64,000 nucleotides of DNA from Serripes groenlandicus (GCA_031761405.1 JASEVX010000005.1:8024616-8088615); one strand, 5' to 3'. Counted from the first letter of the stretch, positions 47,152-60,630 are shown. The notes: generated by a model from the letters alone, not told the origin. Program-made: numbers and translations.

Positions 47152-47361
47152 GTTGAAGATGAAACTCATTTTCTAATAAACTGTGAATTTTATAAACATA
47201 TTCGTTTAGAAATATTTGAAGACCAATTCAATGATGCTACATTTAACCAGTTAATGGATCATCATAAAATGAGATACCCTATGAACAATCATCCTCGTAA
47301 ATGCGCTAAATTTATTGTAAAGGGTTATCGAAAGAGAAGATCAGCCATGTATCATAACTAA
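47152..47361 (+). pseudogene. LINE C-terminal fragment, plus strand
   Basis: Open frame VEDETHFLINCEFYKHIR...FIVKGYRKRRSAMYHN ending in a stop at 47361, again the C-terminal zinc-knuckle-like block of a non-LTR retrotransposon protein. It faces away from the fragment at 46320-47125, so two elements meet back to back here. Confidence 0.65.
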
Positions 47362-47399
47362 TCTGATTGGTGTTTACCTTCCCTGTATTAGACTCTGAA

Positions 47400-49200
47400 A
47401 TAGAAACCTGTCTTGCGAAAACACGTCATGCCTCAGTGATTAACCGCGAAAACCTATTTCGTTTCGTTGAAATGAAATTGGCTCTCGCGTTTAACGACAA
47501 CGTTTTTATGTGTATCGAAAACAGCACATAGCTCTCAACTTATTATAACCAAGGGATCAACTACGTCTGAAAACACCGCATAACTTATGAACATACCGTA
47601 GAGTTCTTCACTGTGAAAGGGTAGTTTTCTTATAGTCACTGCTTAAGGAAAATGCTTACTCCCTTTATTACGACGTTTTCAAAGTGTCTACATTCAGCAA
47701 GTTTCTCTGAAAACATCTGATATTAAACTTAGCGACTGCGGATTATAAATAATATGATGTGTTATGACTTTATATCATTATATGTAAATATGTATATACG
47801 TATACACATATAGGTGACTTATAGGCCCAAAGGGCCGGGTGTGATCATTTTTGTTTTTTATATAATACTGTTAATCATAATATGTTTCACACATGTCACT
47901 TTAATAAACAATTTCTTATCTTACTATTAATTCTCTTGCCGTTTTCATTGGATACCGACCAAGTTCTCAATCAAATCATACATGGAATGTCGGTATAATT
48001 TATAATAATTATATTTTCTTCGGATCCTAATTGTGGTAAAAGGTAACACTCTAGAAATTGCACACCTTAACCCCAGGTCCGAGTTTGCAATTAATCATAT
48101 CCGATAAAAGACAGATTTGCAGCAAAAGACTTTGAAAACAACTTGCCACATTCTGCGTAAATTTATTGTAAAGTTGAAAACTGATAAATTGCTTAACATA
48201 TTTTGAAATGTCGTCTGCTGCAGATGCACCAAAATACATCTGTATAGGGATAAATGACAAATATCTGTGTTATATGTATGTTTATACGTTGCGCGGATAC
48301 AAATTTATATCAGCGCCGACTTTTATTTGAAAAGACAAGCATCAGTAATATCACTATGATATAAATCTAGCCGCTCTTTAATGTTTCAGCATCGGCATCG
48401 TACAGACTGGCCATTCATTCATTATTTGGTCTTGTTTACCATCTCCGAGCAAAATTAACTATTTGTCGAGCATTAACTTGCCAAGACGTTGTGATTTATT
48501 ATATACGTTGGTGTTTGCTAATCAGGATTTAAACACAACAAATCAGCGATTTACGGACAACACCTGCTTTTTCGTAACACAAAAGACGATGTATTCTTGG
48601 AATACATTTCACACACACACTCACCCCTGATAAATAACATAATTTAACAAAATAGGAAGCAACGCGGTGTCGATTTAAACCTCTATAGTACACAAAACCT
48701 TATCGAGGTTTATATATCGATTTTTCCCTCGATAAAATGCGTACAGGTATGGTAGACCTCAGGACGACAAATCTGACGATTATCGTAGAATGACCTCACC
48801 ATTTAATACGAGAACCTATCTTGTTCCCTTCTGTTTTATTCATTGTCGTTCATTTAAAATTGTACACCTTGTGGTTAAAATTAAACGCGGGTAGGCGATT
48901 TTTCTTTTCACTTATTTGACTGAAGGGTGAGGCAGGCGCAAATCAATTCTTTTTGAATTTGATGGAAATTATTTTCATCTATCGGTAAAACATTGATGTT
49001 TTGACAAGTGTAGAATAGGATCTACCCGCACATACACCAAACATGAACCAGGTGTATACTGTTTGTCCGAAGTTTAACAAAGGGTTCTTTTACCTTTACA
49101 CCTAGATGCGGATTAAATTGTATGGATTTGCAAGCTGATCCGTTTCTTTAACGCTCGCAAATGCAAATGAAAGTTTATTTTTCGTTAAGAAACGCTCAGT
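47400..49200. other. Decayed MITE, otherwise nothing clear
   Basis: 48085-48250 keeps gcagcaaaagactttgaaaac and gaaatgtcgtctgctgcagatgc, inner ends of the piggyBac-type MITE. A short (CA)n lies near 48610. No gene is seen. Confidence 0.4.
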
Positions 49201-49204
49201 TATA

Positions 49205-49239
49205 CCAGGGTGAGTGTATATTTAATACACTCACCCTGG
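49205..49239. repeat. Perfect 15-bp stem hairpin
   Basis: CCAGGGTGAGTGTAT and ATACACTCACCCTGG are exact complements around the 5-nt loop attta. Confidence 0.95.
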
Positions 49240-51010
49240 CTATACATCAATTATTGAATAATAATTACACAAAAAATGTGATTTGTATCCGTAATTTCAA
49301 CCGATTCACACGAATTTTTTTCAAAGACTTTTGTTTTTCTATGACTACAAGTTCAAAACCTTATTTGGGGCTATATGTTATTCAATTTACTTTTCGCAGA
49401 TGCAGATAAACTTTTTTCATACAATCTTGTATAACACCATAACAGCGTTAAAATATATTCAGTTTTTATTTAAATTGAAAGGTGGTGGCAATAAATAGGT
49501 ACACACAGACCAAGAACGAATTAACGAAAATGCCTATGTGTCAATGGTAAAAACCATTTCAAATCAACCTCAGAAACTCATTTTTTGTTTACTCTAAAGC
49601 ATAAATGGATCATTGAAAGGGGGAATTCACAGATTATGAAAAACAAAATAGTTATAATGAATATTGATATAGATCTACATATATATCTGTTTACTAATCT
49701 TACACGCTCCCGTTTGTTGAATATTTTGAATTATTAATAAATTATTCCAATAAATGGGGCAGATTAACCGGCTTGTAACAGTATGTTGATCTTCATTTCA
49801 TCCGCCGATGAACAAGGTGTTTATTAACAGAACAGAACAGATTCATTAACCAATTTTAAAATTTATTAACCAAATAAAACTCTGTGTAAACTTGCTAGTA
49901 TACTTCAGCGTGCACACACACAAAGGGACGTTAAACTTTGAGTGATGATTACGTCATTCTTATGCTTTGTCACTATCACCGGTTTCTCATGGAGCGGCCC
50001 ATATATAATATATATACGAGGGGTAATCAAAAAGTAATAGAACTTTCTTAGTGATTCTTGTATTAGTCAATACTCTAATATTGTCATTAGTTTAGTTATA
50101 AATCGATGTCATAGAAACGAGTTGAGGCAAAGGCGGGGCCGCATACGGTATTTTACAAGATAGTACCAGTTTAAGCTGTGTATATTTCAAATATACACAA
50201 ACAGAAGATACCGAAAATGTGTTTGACATTAATTTGTTGTATGTTGTGTTTTAATTATAAAAGTTTAATGTTGTTGATCCATAATAACCATCAAAATAGT
50301 AAAGTTGTTAAGCGACATGCAAGAACGTCACGTAAAAAACCGTCCAATAAACAATTGCAAAATGCAAATGCTAAATAGTAAAATTATATCACAACGTAGA
50401 CAAAAATCAAAATAGCCATTTGAAATGTTTATTCAGTAGAGTTCACCAGGAGTCAAGCAGTCACTAGCGATGTATACGTTCACGTTTGTTTATGGAAATG
50501 GAGCCAGTTCTAGTGTGAAAGGAACAGTTTGAGTGTCATTTTTACCCAATAATAGTCATTTGTTGCACATAAAATGTTACACATTTCGGTGGACAAAGGT
50601 TACGGAATGTCTTTAAGCAATGGCTTCTCTGGAAGTTAATGCAACAAATGAGTTGATATAACAGTTGTTAACATATTTATTCACGTTTTCAAACCTACTC
50701 GTTTCCCTCCAAGCAGCGACGTCAGAGTGGCGTAACGTAATACCGTGCCCAAACGTAATACACCCCCCACCCCCATTGTACTTTTCATAATCTCCCAGAA
50801 ATGTTATTTGCCAACCGATTATTCAAATATTTGTCATGTATGTAAGAGAAATGTGGACTTATGAAAAATGATGTATATACTCCGAATTTGACATCTAAAG
50901 GATCAAAGATCAGCCGAGTCGATGTTGTAGGGGGTGCAGGTAAATGTTGTATTCGGAACGCCTCGGTACAGTTAAATATATGAATACATATTGGTGTAAA
51001 CTCGAAAGTT
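49240..51010. other. No gene seen
   Basis: AT-rich DNA. tatacgaggggtaatcaaaa at about 50026-50045 resembles one end of a mariner-like element, but I find no partner end. Small frames are unconvincing. Confidence 0.4.
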
Positions 51011-51014
51011 TGAT

Positions 51015-51105
51015 AATAGCATCTTAGCTCAGTCGATTGAGCTGGTAAGATTAACGAGTTCAGGCCTATGCGTCTTGGGTTCGAACTTCGAACCCACCAC
51101 AATTT
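51015..51105 (+). repeat. tRNA-like SINE head
   Basis: tagctcagtcgattgagctgg is an A box and tgggttcgaacttcgaaccc holds a B box. The spacing is longer than in a real tRNA, and the acceptor stem does not close. Confidence 0.55.
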
Positions 51106-51469
51106 TCATTTTATCATTTAGCTTTGATCTATTTGTATGTATGCATATATTTATCCAAATTTGTATTTGTTTGTTTTATTTTTTAGATTTTATTGTTTTC
51201 TTCGTTTTTAATATTCATTATAGCTATATAACATAAAGATCATCAAAAACCTTGACAGAAATTGTATAAATAATATATCATCATCGTCATCACTATAATA
51301 CGACCTCGACTGCATGGCTGTGTGTACTATAATACGTCTTTCTACATGTGTATGCAACATTTATACCTTCGCAGGTAAATATGAAATCACGAACATTAAG
51401 GACATTGCGCGATTAACAATTACGTTGAAAATACATAAAAAACATAGCAGAAATTGTTTTACATGTAAT

Positions 51470-51545
51470 CCATTACGACTCGAATTCAGGACCTTAGCAC
51501 TTAGAGTTCAACGCTCTTGTTAAACCGCTAACTTTGCCTTCGAAC
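51470..51545 (-). repeat. tRNA-like SINE head
   Basis: On the minus strand: gcaaagttagcggtttaaca (A box), gcgttgaactctaagtgc (anticodon-arm-like) and gaattcgagtcg (worn B box). A decayed SINE or tRNA pseudogene. Confidence 0.45.
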
Positions 51546-51549
51546 TGGT

Positions 51550-52430
51550 GGTGTGTCAGGATTTTACTTATAATCAAAACGGGCGCACATTTTATGCTCA
51601 TCCGTATTTTGGATAATAGAACAATCCATGACCATTCGTCCTGGCTCACTGCTCTAATTGGATCTATACCTGAAATGTAATTATCTTCGCATGAATAAGT
51701 ATCAACCCGTCACTACTCATTGATTCACGAACTTTGTATATGTTGCGTTACTGATGCACAATTATCACGATAGGACATATCGATATTGTTGAAAATATCA
51801 TTCTCGCTAATTCAAGTATTCTTTTGTTGTATTTTCAGTGTATTTAACCGTTGACATCCCTAGTATTTACTACATAACTGGCAATATCGTAGCTACTTTG
51901 AATCTTTAAAGAGAAGCAAATAAATACAACCTACCTTTATTTACTAGGGGGTAGAAGAAATGGGGTACTTACAAGATTGAGATTGATGATTATAATGAAA
52001 ACATATGGTGTGTTCATTTTATTACCCTGGATACGTATCTAGCTATAATTCTGCAGTGTACCTCACGAAGCCCGACAGAGTTTAACTGCATTGTGATTTA
52101 TTAAAAATTGGTTCTATATATATTTTTAAAATTTCGGCAAATGGTAGACGAACACGTGTCCTAAATCATATCTTTCAAAAAAAATCTCTCGAGCGAATTC
52201 TTAATAAATCAGAAATAATCTTATAACTGTTGACATGTTTTGGCGAAACTGTCCTGTTAATGCGCATTTTGTTATCTAATTTGTCATGGCAGATGTATGG
52301 AATTGATATCAGCACGCAGGAAATGCTATTCCCTACTGTCTGCCGTCTATTTTATCCGAATACCACTTTACACGAGAAAGTGATAGCGGTTTCATTAACT
52401 ACACTATCATTGTCGCAATATCGTACGTTT
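51550..52430. other. No feature seen
   Basis: AT-rich, no array, no inverted ends and no convincing frame. The 67-residue frame at 52230-52433 has no recognisable motif. Confidence 0.35.
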
Positions 52431-52479
52431 TGACGTTAAACACCTCGTTATTTCAAAGGTATGATTACACCTTAAGGTT

Positions 52480-53330
52480 CCGATAGTTATCGTGAAGTGT
52501 AAATCTAACAATTTCGCAAAAAGAGCATCGAGCAAGACCGAATCGAAAGCGCCTTTAATGTCTAACTGTGCTACATAGACATTGCAAGTTTTGTTCTAAA
52601 TTGTGATAGATCATTTCCTGGAGATTAAAGCCCGCCGTATTACATACAGTTTGACTGAGTTTGTAAGCAATAACTCTTTTCAAAAACTTTGCAAACATCT
52701 GACATGAGGGACACCGGCCGATAGCTATTAGGCTCCTTTTTGCTTTTTCCGTTACCTTTATATATTGGAATTATATAACTTTATCTGCAGCTATGTTGGA
52801 CACGTACCTTCATCAAGTAGTTTATTGAATAGTAATTTTAGCGCCATAACTACCGGTATTCCCTCCATTTATGATATGTTCATTTGTAATCCCATCTTGC
52901 CCTGGAGCCTTTTTACGCATTAATGCCTTTCGTGCTTGACAATTTCCTCCTCTGTTATTTCTTTTAACGCTCCAAAAGACTGACCATTTTTAGGAGCATA
53001 CCTTATTTATCTCGAATATCATTTTCAAATTGTATACAGGGCTCAGTATATTTGAATTCAAAGACATTCTTGTAATATTTAGCGAATATGTCCGGTATTT
53101 CATTACCAATGAAAGTTTGCCCGTTTACCAGTACTTTCTAAATTCACTACTTTGCCTAGATTTAAATGGTCATGTATTTCCAAAAAAGCTTGTTATCTAC
53201 ACCCGCAGCTTTATCTAACCCGCTCCAAAATTGTTCTGTATACTTGCTTGATTCATGAAGCATTTTGTGGTTTCTAGGTTTACCCACATCTTTTCACGCC
53301 CCCTTCGAGCGTGTTAAGCATAATTTAATT
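52480..53330 (-). pseudogene. Non-LTR reverse transcriptase fragment
   Basis: Read on the minus strand through several frames: a pre-RT region (FWSGLDKAAGVDNKLFWKYM), FIGNEIPDIFAKYYKNVFEF, KAPGQDGITNEHI at about 52.9 kb, and DIKGAFDSVLLDALF at about 52.54 kb, which is the block of the first catalytic Asp. Stops and frameshifts are frequent. Confidence 0.75.
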
Positions 53331-53414
53331 TTCACAATGTTATTGTATTACAAGGCCCCCGGCACATATACATACATATAAAGTACATAAAATACTAACA
53401 CCATGATTGTGTTG

Positions 53415-53770
53415 TTATGGTTTAAAACTAACTTGATTTCAGCTGTTCGCTTCCTTAAGGCAGAATATATAAACATAGAAAGATTTGTAACTATTGCCAT
53501 ATCAGTACTTGCCATTAGTATGTAAAATGTATTTTAATTGGGATGCATGTACAATTTCTTCGGATTATATTTGAGACGCAATTCTTTATACAGAGGGCAT
53601 ACTATAACACAGTGAAATTCACATTCAACAACATTATAACAGAACAGACAGTATCTAAGGTTTCCGAAGGCTTTTAATTCCTAAATGGCGGCCCTTTTCT
53701 ACCATAATATCATGAGCAGAAGTTCTAAATGTTGAAAAAGATTTTCTTGATTTACCTAAATCAACTAATC
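53415..53770 (-). pseudogene. LINE C-terminal fragment
   Basis: SAHDIMVEKGR (about 53.73 kb) followed by RYCLFCYNVVECEFHCVIVCP, the Cys-Cys-His-Cys block, then LYKELRLKY and a segment ending SALRKRTAEIKL. It is the tail of one element lying just upstream (minus sense) of the RT fragment of another. Confidence 0.7.
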
Positions 53771-53800
53771 AACTTCATTTTCTGAAGCATAACGAGCAAT

Positions 53801-54037
53801 TTAAGCTTTGCTTTCTGGACTGTAAACAGAATACTGTTTACGTGTTATGCCAGAAACTGACGGCGACGTTCTGTACTCTCTTTCAACGACAGAGTTTAAT
53901 GTATCAGCCAGTGGTGATGATGAACATGGTAATCCGATAGGAACACTACTATTATCACTTTGCTCGCTGTTATCGGCACTACTCTTATTTCCCTTTAACC
54001 ACTTCAACATGATGTCGTATACAGATGTTAAACACAA
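53801..54037 (-). pseudogene. Possible N-terminal piece of a mobile-element protein
   Basis: 78-residue frame rich in Ser, ending GITRKQYSVYSPESKA at a stop, after which the same frame goes on IARYASENEV. 'YSPE.KA.IA.YA.ENG' is a helix-turn-helix-like motif I remember from repetitive invertebrate proteins. The link is weak. Confidence 0.35.
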
Positions 54038-54044
54038 ATGAACT

Positions 54045-55350
54045 GAAAACTCGGAGTCAATATTTTCTTTCCTTTATTAGTGATCACTTATCACTATTTA
54101 CCTGCGGTGTTGAGCTTTATCATACACTAATCGCATAATTACTGACAAATCATGAAATGGTGAGTACTAGTGATTGGTTTAATCCCCAAGTACAAAGCAA
54201 ACCGTTACGTACACATTTTATATCGATAATTAAGGATGTACTGAACTGAAAAGTGGATTGTTCATAATATTTAACTTTTGTTGTAACATTATTTTTTTGA
54301 AAGTTGGATGTATTTTAATAAAAAGAATTAATAAAAAAAGGTATGTTGGTGGGCTTTATTTTTTGCTAGATTCATTTATAAAAGCCTTATGATATGCATT
54401 TTTTTGCTATTTCAGCACATGAAAAAAACAAGTTTTCACGCAAATTGCCAATATTTGAAAGATGATATGCTAAGTGTTTGTCTTCTTGTGGTTTATATCT
54501 CATTCTGGAGTTATTTTATCCATAGCTTTGGACGTTCATGTGATACGTCGTAATTGAACCTAAAAAATAGACGCTATTTTCCCCTAATGAGAACCCATAT
54601 TTGTCAGGTGTAAGAATAGAAAAGTTCAAAACTTTGAAATAAGGAAAAAACATATTTATAATATTTAACTTTTTATGAAACTTTTTTAGGTTATTGCAAT
54701 TAGTATCATTTATCAAAATTTAAAAAGAAAAGTATATGTCATTGAGCAAATTTTTTCAGTTTTTCTTGTCTGAATGGCTAAATAATGTTAAAATATGATT
54801 TTTCTTTTTTGAATTTTTTTTAAAACATATCTTCAATTGTCATAAAAGTTTTACAATATATTCTACTTATTTTCAAAACAATATGATACTGTACAAGTTC
54901 TGGATTAAAATTTATATACATGGACTTTAATATGTTCTTTTTACCCAGTATATTACATAATCAAACATGGCGACTGGACAGCGCTTGGAAGGCTCACGAC
55001 AAAATTCAGTCCTTTATCTAAAACAAATTTAATCCACTTTTTTTTTTAAAGAATTGAAGCATTATAAAAAGGTATAATGACTAAACAGGTTTTAATTTCC
55101 AACATAATCAAAAGATGTAATAACAATGTAACATCCACTTCTCAGTTCAGTACATCCTTAACCGTACATTTTCACGACGTGTAGATATTATGCATGACTC
55201 TGATGAAGAGATATTTATGACGTGCACAAATTACGACCATACGGGTTTTCTATGATTCGCAAACATTTCCGCACGCGAAGTAATTGATTTATTTCGACGA
55301 CCACTTAAAACTGAACTATAATTGTAACTTGTTGATATTTGTTGGTAGCA
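54045..55350. other. No feature seen
   Basis: Very AT-rich with many homopolymer runs. The 66-residue frame at 54516-54716 is not convincing. Confidence 0.4.
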
Positions 55351-55355
55351 TAATA

Positions 55356-55397
55356 TGACGTCATGAGTAAAATGACGTCATGGGTAAAATGATGTCA
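55356..55397. promoter_or_regulatory. Three CRE/ATF-like sites in a 17-bp tandem repeat
   Basis: TGACGTCA at 55356-55363 and 55373-55380, then TGATGTCA at 55390-55397, each 17 bp apart (unit tgacgtcatgagtaaaa). TGACGTCA is the consensus for CREB/ATF factors. No gene start is close, so function is speculative. A GA-rich simple repeat follows at 55424-55475. Confidence 0.5.
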
Positions 55398-55902
55398 TAT
55401 ACAAGATACATGTATGTGGATTTGAGAGAGAGAGACAGACAGACAGAGAAAGAGAGAGGGAGAGAGGAAGGGGGTGCTTGCTGTTTTTTCACTTGGGTAG
55501 TCTGTTTTAAATAGTTTTATAGATCTAGATAGATGTGTCTATCAATATTGATTAAATAATTGGAATAGATTATATTATTTAAAAAAATACACCGGTTCAA
55601 CATGAACACATTTATTTAAATTTCATTTCTTTCTGGGTAACTGGTAACATTTGAGAGCCACTTTACGAAAACCAACCTTTGAACACTGAAACAGAATATA
55701 GACCCAGATAAGCCGCCACACATGAATTTGTGATCTAATCAGGGTCTGCACTGCTTGTGTAAAGTAGAAAAGACATAAAACTGCAGCTACAGATGAGTGA
55801 CAAACTGTGCAGACTCTTGATCAAATACTGATTTTCACATATGGCTGCTGATCTGAGTCAAAAAATTATGAAAAGTTTAAAGGTTGAACTTTGTATAGAT
55901 GA

Positions 55903-56445
55903 TCATTTTTTCACAAGGCTGTCCATTGTTATTTTTTTAATTGTAACATTATTGATCCAAGTGATCTTGCAGTTGTTGAAAGTATTATTGCTTGGAACTG
56001 CTGGTTGTGCTGGTCCAGGAAGAGCATCAAAATCACTGAACAGTTCCTCACAGTTGATTCCGGCACGTTGATTGGATAGGCCTCGATCACACAATGGCAA
56101 GAGTCCTTCGTTCTGTGAAATGATGTTTGTAATAGCTTGTCCCATTTGCACTTTCTCAGAATCACCAACACCTTGGTAAACAGACAAAGACTGGACAGAC
56201 TTGTGACCAGTTACAGACATAACTTGGGATGGTCCAAACATACTTTTAGATAGAATAGTAGCCCCTGTTGCCTTGATTGAATGATTGGTGTAAAGCTTTG
56301 ACAAGCCAGTAGCCTTGCTTAAACCTGACATGAACTGCTGTAACTTCTTCTCTCCGACTGTTACATTGCAGTACCATACAGTGTCATCTTGGATGGGTGT
56401 CCTTGGACCTCTGCCACAGTCTGCACAATAAATGATGACATCCAT
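55903..56445 (-). pseudogene. DUF3504/Crypton-like tyrosine recombinase, C-terminal exon
   Basis: 180-residue frame. VTVGEKKLQQFMSGLSKATG leads into YTNHSIKATGATIL (53-65), then VMSVTGHKSVQSLSVYQ (75-91) and a tail with FNNCKIT. These match the catalytic end of tyrosine recombinases of the KIAA1958/ZMYM-like DUF3504 group: His55, His81 and the nucleophile Tyr90 are visible. The usual HxxR motif here reads HSIK, so the second catalytic Arg is Lys58. The N-terminal part is probably at 60636-61174. A broken mobile-element copy or a domesticated gene are both possible. Confidence 0.65.
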
Positions 56446-56843
56446 TTGGCATTATCCTTCATGTGCTTATAAACCGAGTTTTTCCTCCTTTTAGATATAA
56501 AGTAGAGAGTAGATCTAGAGAAAATATAAACTAGAACTATCAATAAAGGTGATTAATACCCCCGCCCCAACCCCTGACACATATTATATCTCACAGTATT
56601 ATCTTTGACTCAGACAATTTGAATATCAGTATCAAAAAGAAATGCTAAGATGATATCAAAAAGCAATATACAAATCTAATTTAAAGAAGTTTTGTAAAGA
56701 ACATTTTCTAATGCATAAAACACAATCCGCATAAAGTACTATTTCCTCATGAAATAAGTTTTTATTTAGTTTTCTAGTTTCAGAAAACAAACAAACAAGA
56801 AGAAAATGAACCACATTCTTTATTCAAAGAGTAACAAGGTTTT

Positions 56844-57053
56844 TACTGTAAACTACTGAATATTCGCGAGGACCTATTTTCGATACTTTTCATGATTTTG
56901 ATATTTTGATATTTTAATTTTGAGAATAAGTAGCAGAAGTTTAAATTTCACTTCTGATCGATATATTTTCGCAAGGTATTAATTTCGCGAGGAGGTCAGC
57001 TTGCGAATATTAGGAAATATAAAATCCTTACGTAATTTAGGTAGTTTACAGTA
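56844..57053. mobile_element. 210-bp MITE with TACTGTAAACTAC ends
   Basis: TACTGTAAACTAC at 56844-56856 and GTAGTTTACAGTA at 57041-57053 are perfect inverted repeats. If TA is the target duplication the inner ends are CTGTAAACTAC, which suits a Tc1/mariner-type MITE. Inner gcgaatatt / aatattcgc blocks also face each other. Confidence 0.65.
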
Positions 57054-57109
57054 GCTATAATGTAATATAATATCATGTTCTACTTCTTGACATTTTGCCA
57101 TGTTTCAAG

Positions 57110-58550
57110 TAAATCCGGTTGAAATTGAAGGAGGAGTATGTCGCACCAGATTAGATTTTAAGAAAAAAAAATATTTTTTCAAGGTCAGAGGTCAAGGTCA
57201 AGGGACATGAAATTTGCGTCTTGCACATCTACTACTCCTGATTAACATTTATGCCAAGTATGAAGTAAATCAGGTTGAAACTGAAGAAGTAGTACAACAG
57301 ATTAGATTTTAACAAAAAAAATCCTATTTCTAGGTCAGAGGTGAAGGTCACAGGGACATGAAATTTGCGTGTTTCACATCTACTACTCCTGATTAACATT
57401 TATGCCAAGTACGAAGTAAATCAGGTTGAAACTGAAGGAGGAGTACAACAGATTAGATTTTAACAAAACAAAAAAACTATTTCAAGGTTAGATGTCAAGG
57501 TCAAGGTCACAGGGACATGAAATTTGCGTCTTACACATCTACTACTCCTGAATAACATGTATGCCAAGTATCAAGTAAATCAGGTTGAAACTGAAGGAGG
57601 AGTACAACAGATTAGATTTTAACAAAAAAGAAATCCTATTTCAAGGTCAGAGGTCAATGTCACAGGGACATGAAATTTGCGTGTTGCACATCTACTGCAC
57701 CTGATTAACATTTATGCCAAGTATGAAGTAAATCAGGTTGAAACTGAAGGAGGAGTACAACAGATTAGATTTTAACAAAAATAAAAACCTATTTCAAGGT
57801 CAGAGGTCAAGGTCACAGGGACATGAAATTTGCGTGTTGCACATCTACTACTCCTGATTAACATTTATGCCAAGTATGAAGTAAATCAGGTTGAAACTGA
57901 AGGAGGAGTACAACAGATTAGATTTTAACAAAAAAAATCCTATTTCAAGGTCAGAGGTCATTGTGAAGGTCACAGGGACATGATATTTTCGTCTTGCACA
58001 TCTACTACTCCTGATTAACATTTATGCCAAGTATGAAGTAAATCAGGTGGAAACTGAAGGAGGAGTACAACGGAACAGATAAGATAAGATTTTAACAACA
58101 AAAAATCCTATTTCAAGGTCAGAGGTCAAGGTGAAGGTCACAGGGACATGAAATTTGCGTCTTGCACATCTACTACTCCTGAGTAACAATTATGCCAAGT
58201 ATCAAGTAAATCTGGTGGAAACTGAAGGAGGAGTACAACGGAACAGATTAGATAAGATTTTAACAACAAAAAATCCTATTTCAAGGTCAGAGGTCAATGT
58301 GAAGGTCACAGGGACATGAAATTTGCATCTTGCACATCTACTACTCCTGATTAACATTTATGCCAAGTATCAAGAAAATCATGTAGAAACTGAAGGAGGA
58401 GTACAACGGAACAGATTTTGCGGACAGACCAACCGACGGACCGACTGACCGACCGACCGCATGACCGACCGACCGACCGCATGACCGACCGACCGACCGA
58501 CAGGCTGATTCCAGTATACCCCCCTTCAAACTACGTTTGCGGGGGTATAA
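57110..58550 (+). repeat. Bivalve tandem repeat, about 150 bp x 9
   Basis: The unit includes caaggtcacagggacatgaa, cacatctactactcctgatt, gccaagtatgaagtaaatca and aactgaaggaggagtacaac. It ends in a run of (accg/gacc) units at 58420-58500 and the terminal block attccagtatacccccc...gcgggggtataa. The minus-strand frame at 58341-58529 is repeat-derived. Confidence 0.9.
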
Positions 58551-58559
58551 ATATGTGTT

Positions 58560-60630
58560 TAATGGAAATTTATTAACAAAAATGTGGCAATATTTCGATA
58601 GAGAGAGGGTGAGTCAGAGAGAGAGATCAAACGTTTTATTTGAACAGCAAACAATTTACTGTTTCCAATTAATTAATCAACGATCATCTAATCTCTATTT
58701 TTGAACAGCTATCAATTTACGTTAGAAAATTATTTAGTTATTTTTGTGGCGATTGGTTGACAATCGCCACAGTGCTACCAAAACAACAACAACGAAAAAA
58801 AAATTATATAGTCGTATTTGAACAATCGGTTGGATATTTCTGCAAAGGCAATTTACTCACTTCCGTTAAACCCCATATATATATATATATAGTTCCATCA
58901 GTGATGCAGGCACACGATTAATAATGATAATGTTAGTGCTACTTTGATACCGGATTGGTACTAATATTTGAGATTTATCGAGAAAATATCTAAATAGAGT
59001 TAAACTATTTACATATTATCTTTCTTCATGTTTGGGCAGATAATAAATATCATCGGGCGTCTTGGGTACGCTATGCAGAGTATCATGATACTCCTGTGCC
59101 TCGTTTTATTTTTACTGTAGTCAACCGTAACCTTTTGACCTTTAACCTGATTCGGCAGGAGTTGGTTGTACTCTGATTATCTTCGTCATGATTTGGCAGA
59201 TAATAAATATCATTGCGCGTTCTGCCTTGCAAATAACGACAACTCTGGTGATACTCAAATCTGGAAATTCCAAAAGGTTCTATAAATAGCTCGCGAGACC
59301 AAAAACCAGAAAAGCTTGTAAATCTCAATATTATAAACGCTTTATTTTGTACTTGTTTAAATATATGAAAGCGTCTAGATAATAAGACTGGTTTACAAAG
59401 GTTTAAAGGACACACGATGGCAGTGTGTACACACGTTATGTATACACGTCTGCACGTTCTAGAGTCAATTAGCAATCAATGCTGACAGTGTAGCCTAATT
59501 GAGTTTGAAGATCTAGCATTATAATATATGCCTATATTTTCATAAATTAAACAGTTTGGCAAATAGTGAAATTGTGCTTTTGGAGCATGTTTTGTGTTTG
59601 TTTTTGCACTCACATTATTCGAAGCAGTTTAACAACCTCAGAGACACATAAATACACTGTGACAACCCTCAATCATGCAATGTGAAGGGACTAAATTGAA
59701 CAGACCTGTTTAATATCGGACATAATTGAAACAAACACCAAACTAATGGATACTGTTTTCTCTCCTTTCTTTAGTCATTTCTAAAGTGTAAAATATATTT
59801 TATCTTAATATGGCCTAACGACCTGGTGATAAACATGTGATTACCCAAACAATTTAGATTACAAATAGTCATTCTAATGAGCTAAAACGGTAGTCTATCG
59901 AATACCAACTAGATTTTTCATAACTTTGGAATGGCCTAATTTTGAACACATCATGACCAATTTCAGAACGTAACTAAATAATCACCAAGACAACATTCTG
60001 GCAAACTAACATTATTCTACTGTCAAAAGATGCAGGGTTGATACATTCTCAAATATACCCGCACCAGAGTCATCGCAAGCCCTAACCGATATACTGCTTG
60101 TTACTTTGCAGGATTTTCCATACGATCGCCACTACAGTGCCATTGGCGCTTTGATTTATCAATCAATCAATTGATTGGTCGATCTCAACTTAGAAAGTAT
60201 TTGAACAAGCATCAATTTACCTGTTGCACTCAGAATGCAGTTTGGAGAGGTACTTCTCAAATGATAACACGGGACAGTACTCTGAGCCCGAAATGTATAA
60301 TCAAAATTAATTTTATGACATTTTATGCAAGATCTAAATCTGTTGTCATAGGGTTCTGTGATATATACTGCCAATGTATCTTTGAACCTAGATCTGAATA
60401 TTACTTAAAAATAACAATTGGTGGGTAATTATAATGTAATCTCAACCATTTACCCCATATGCTATAGATATCTACAGAGTTAAAGCATCTGGTGAAAAAG
60501 GAAGAATATCTAAAAGAAATAAAATTGCTGATTTTGAAGAGTTTTGAAAACAACGTGGGTGGGAAATGGAGCATTTGCTCGTTATGACAACTGACAATTC
60601 GTGTAAGAATCTCGATATATCATGAGAGAA
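58560..60630. other. No gene seen; one diverged repeat
   Basis: About 59020-59060 and 59175-59215 share gggcagataataaatatcat. A short (TA)n lies near 58880. The 130-residue minus-strand frame at 59083-59475 spans one of these repeats and has no recognisable motif, so I leave it out as a gene. Confidence 0.4.

Noticed and set aside
50026..50060. Mariner-like end tatacgaggggtaatcaaaa
   Set aside because: No matching inverted partner within reach and no transposase frame, so one end alone is weak.
59083..59475. 130-residue minus-strand open frame
   Set aside because: It spans one copy of a diverged repeat and shows no family motif; no splice or start context.
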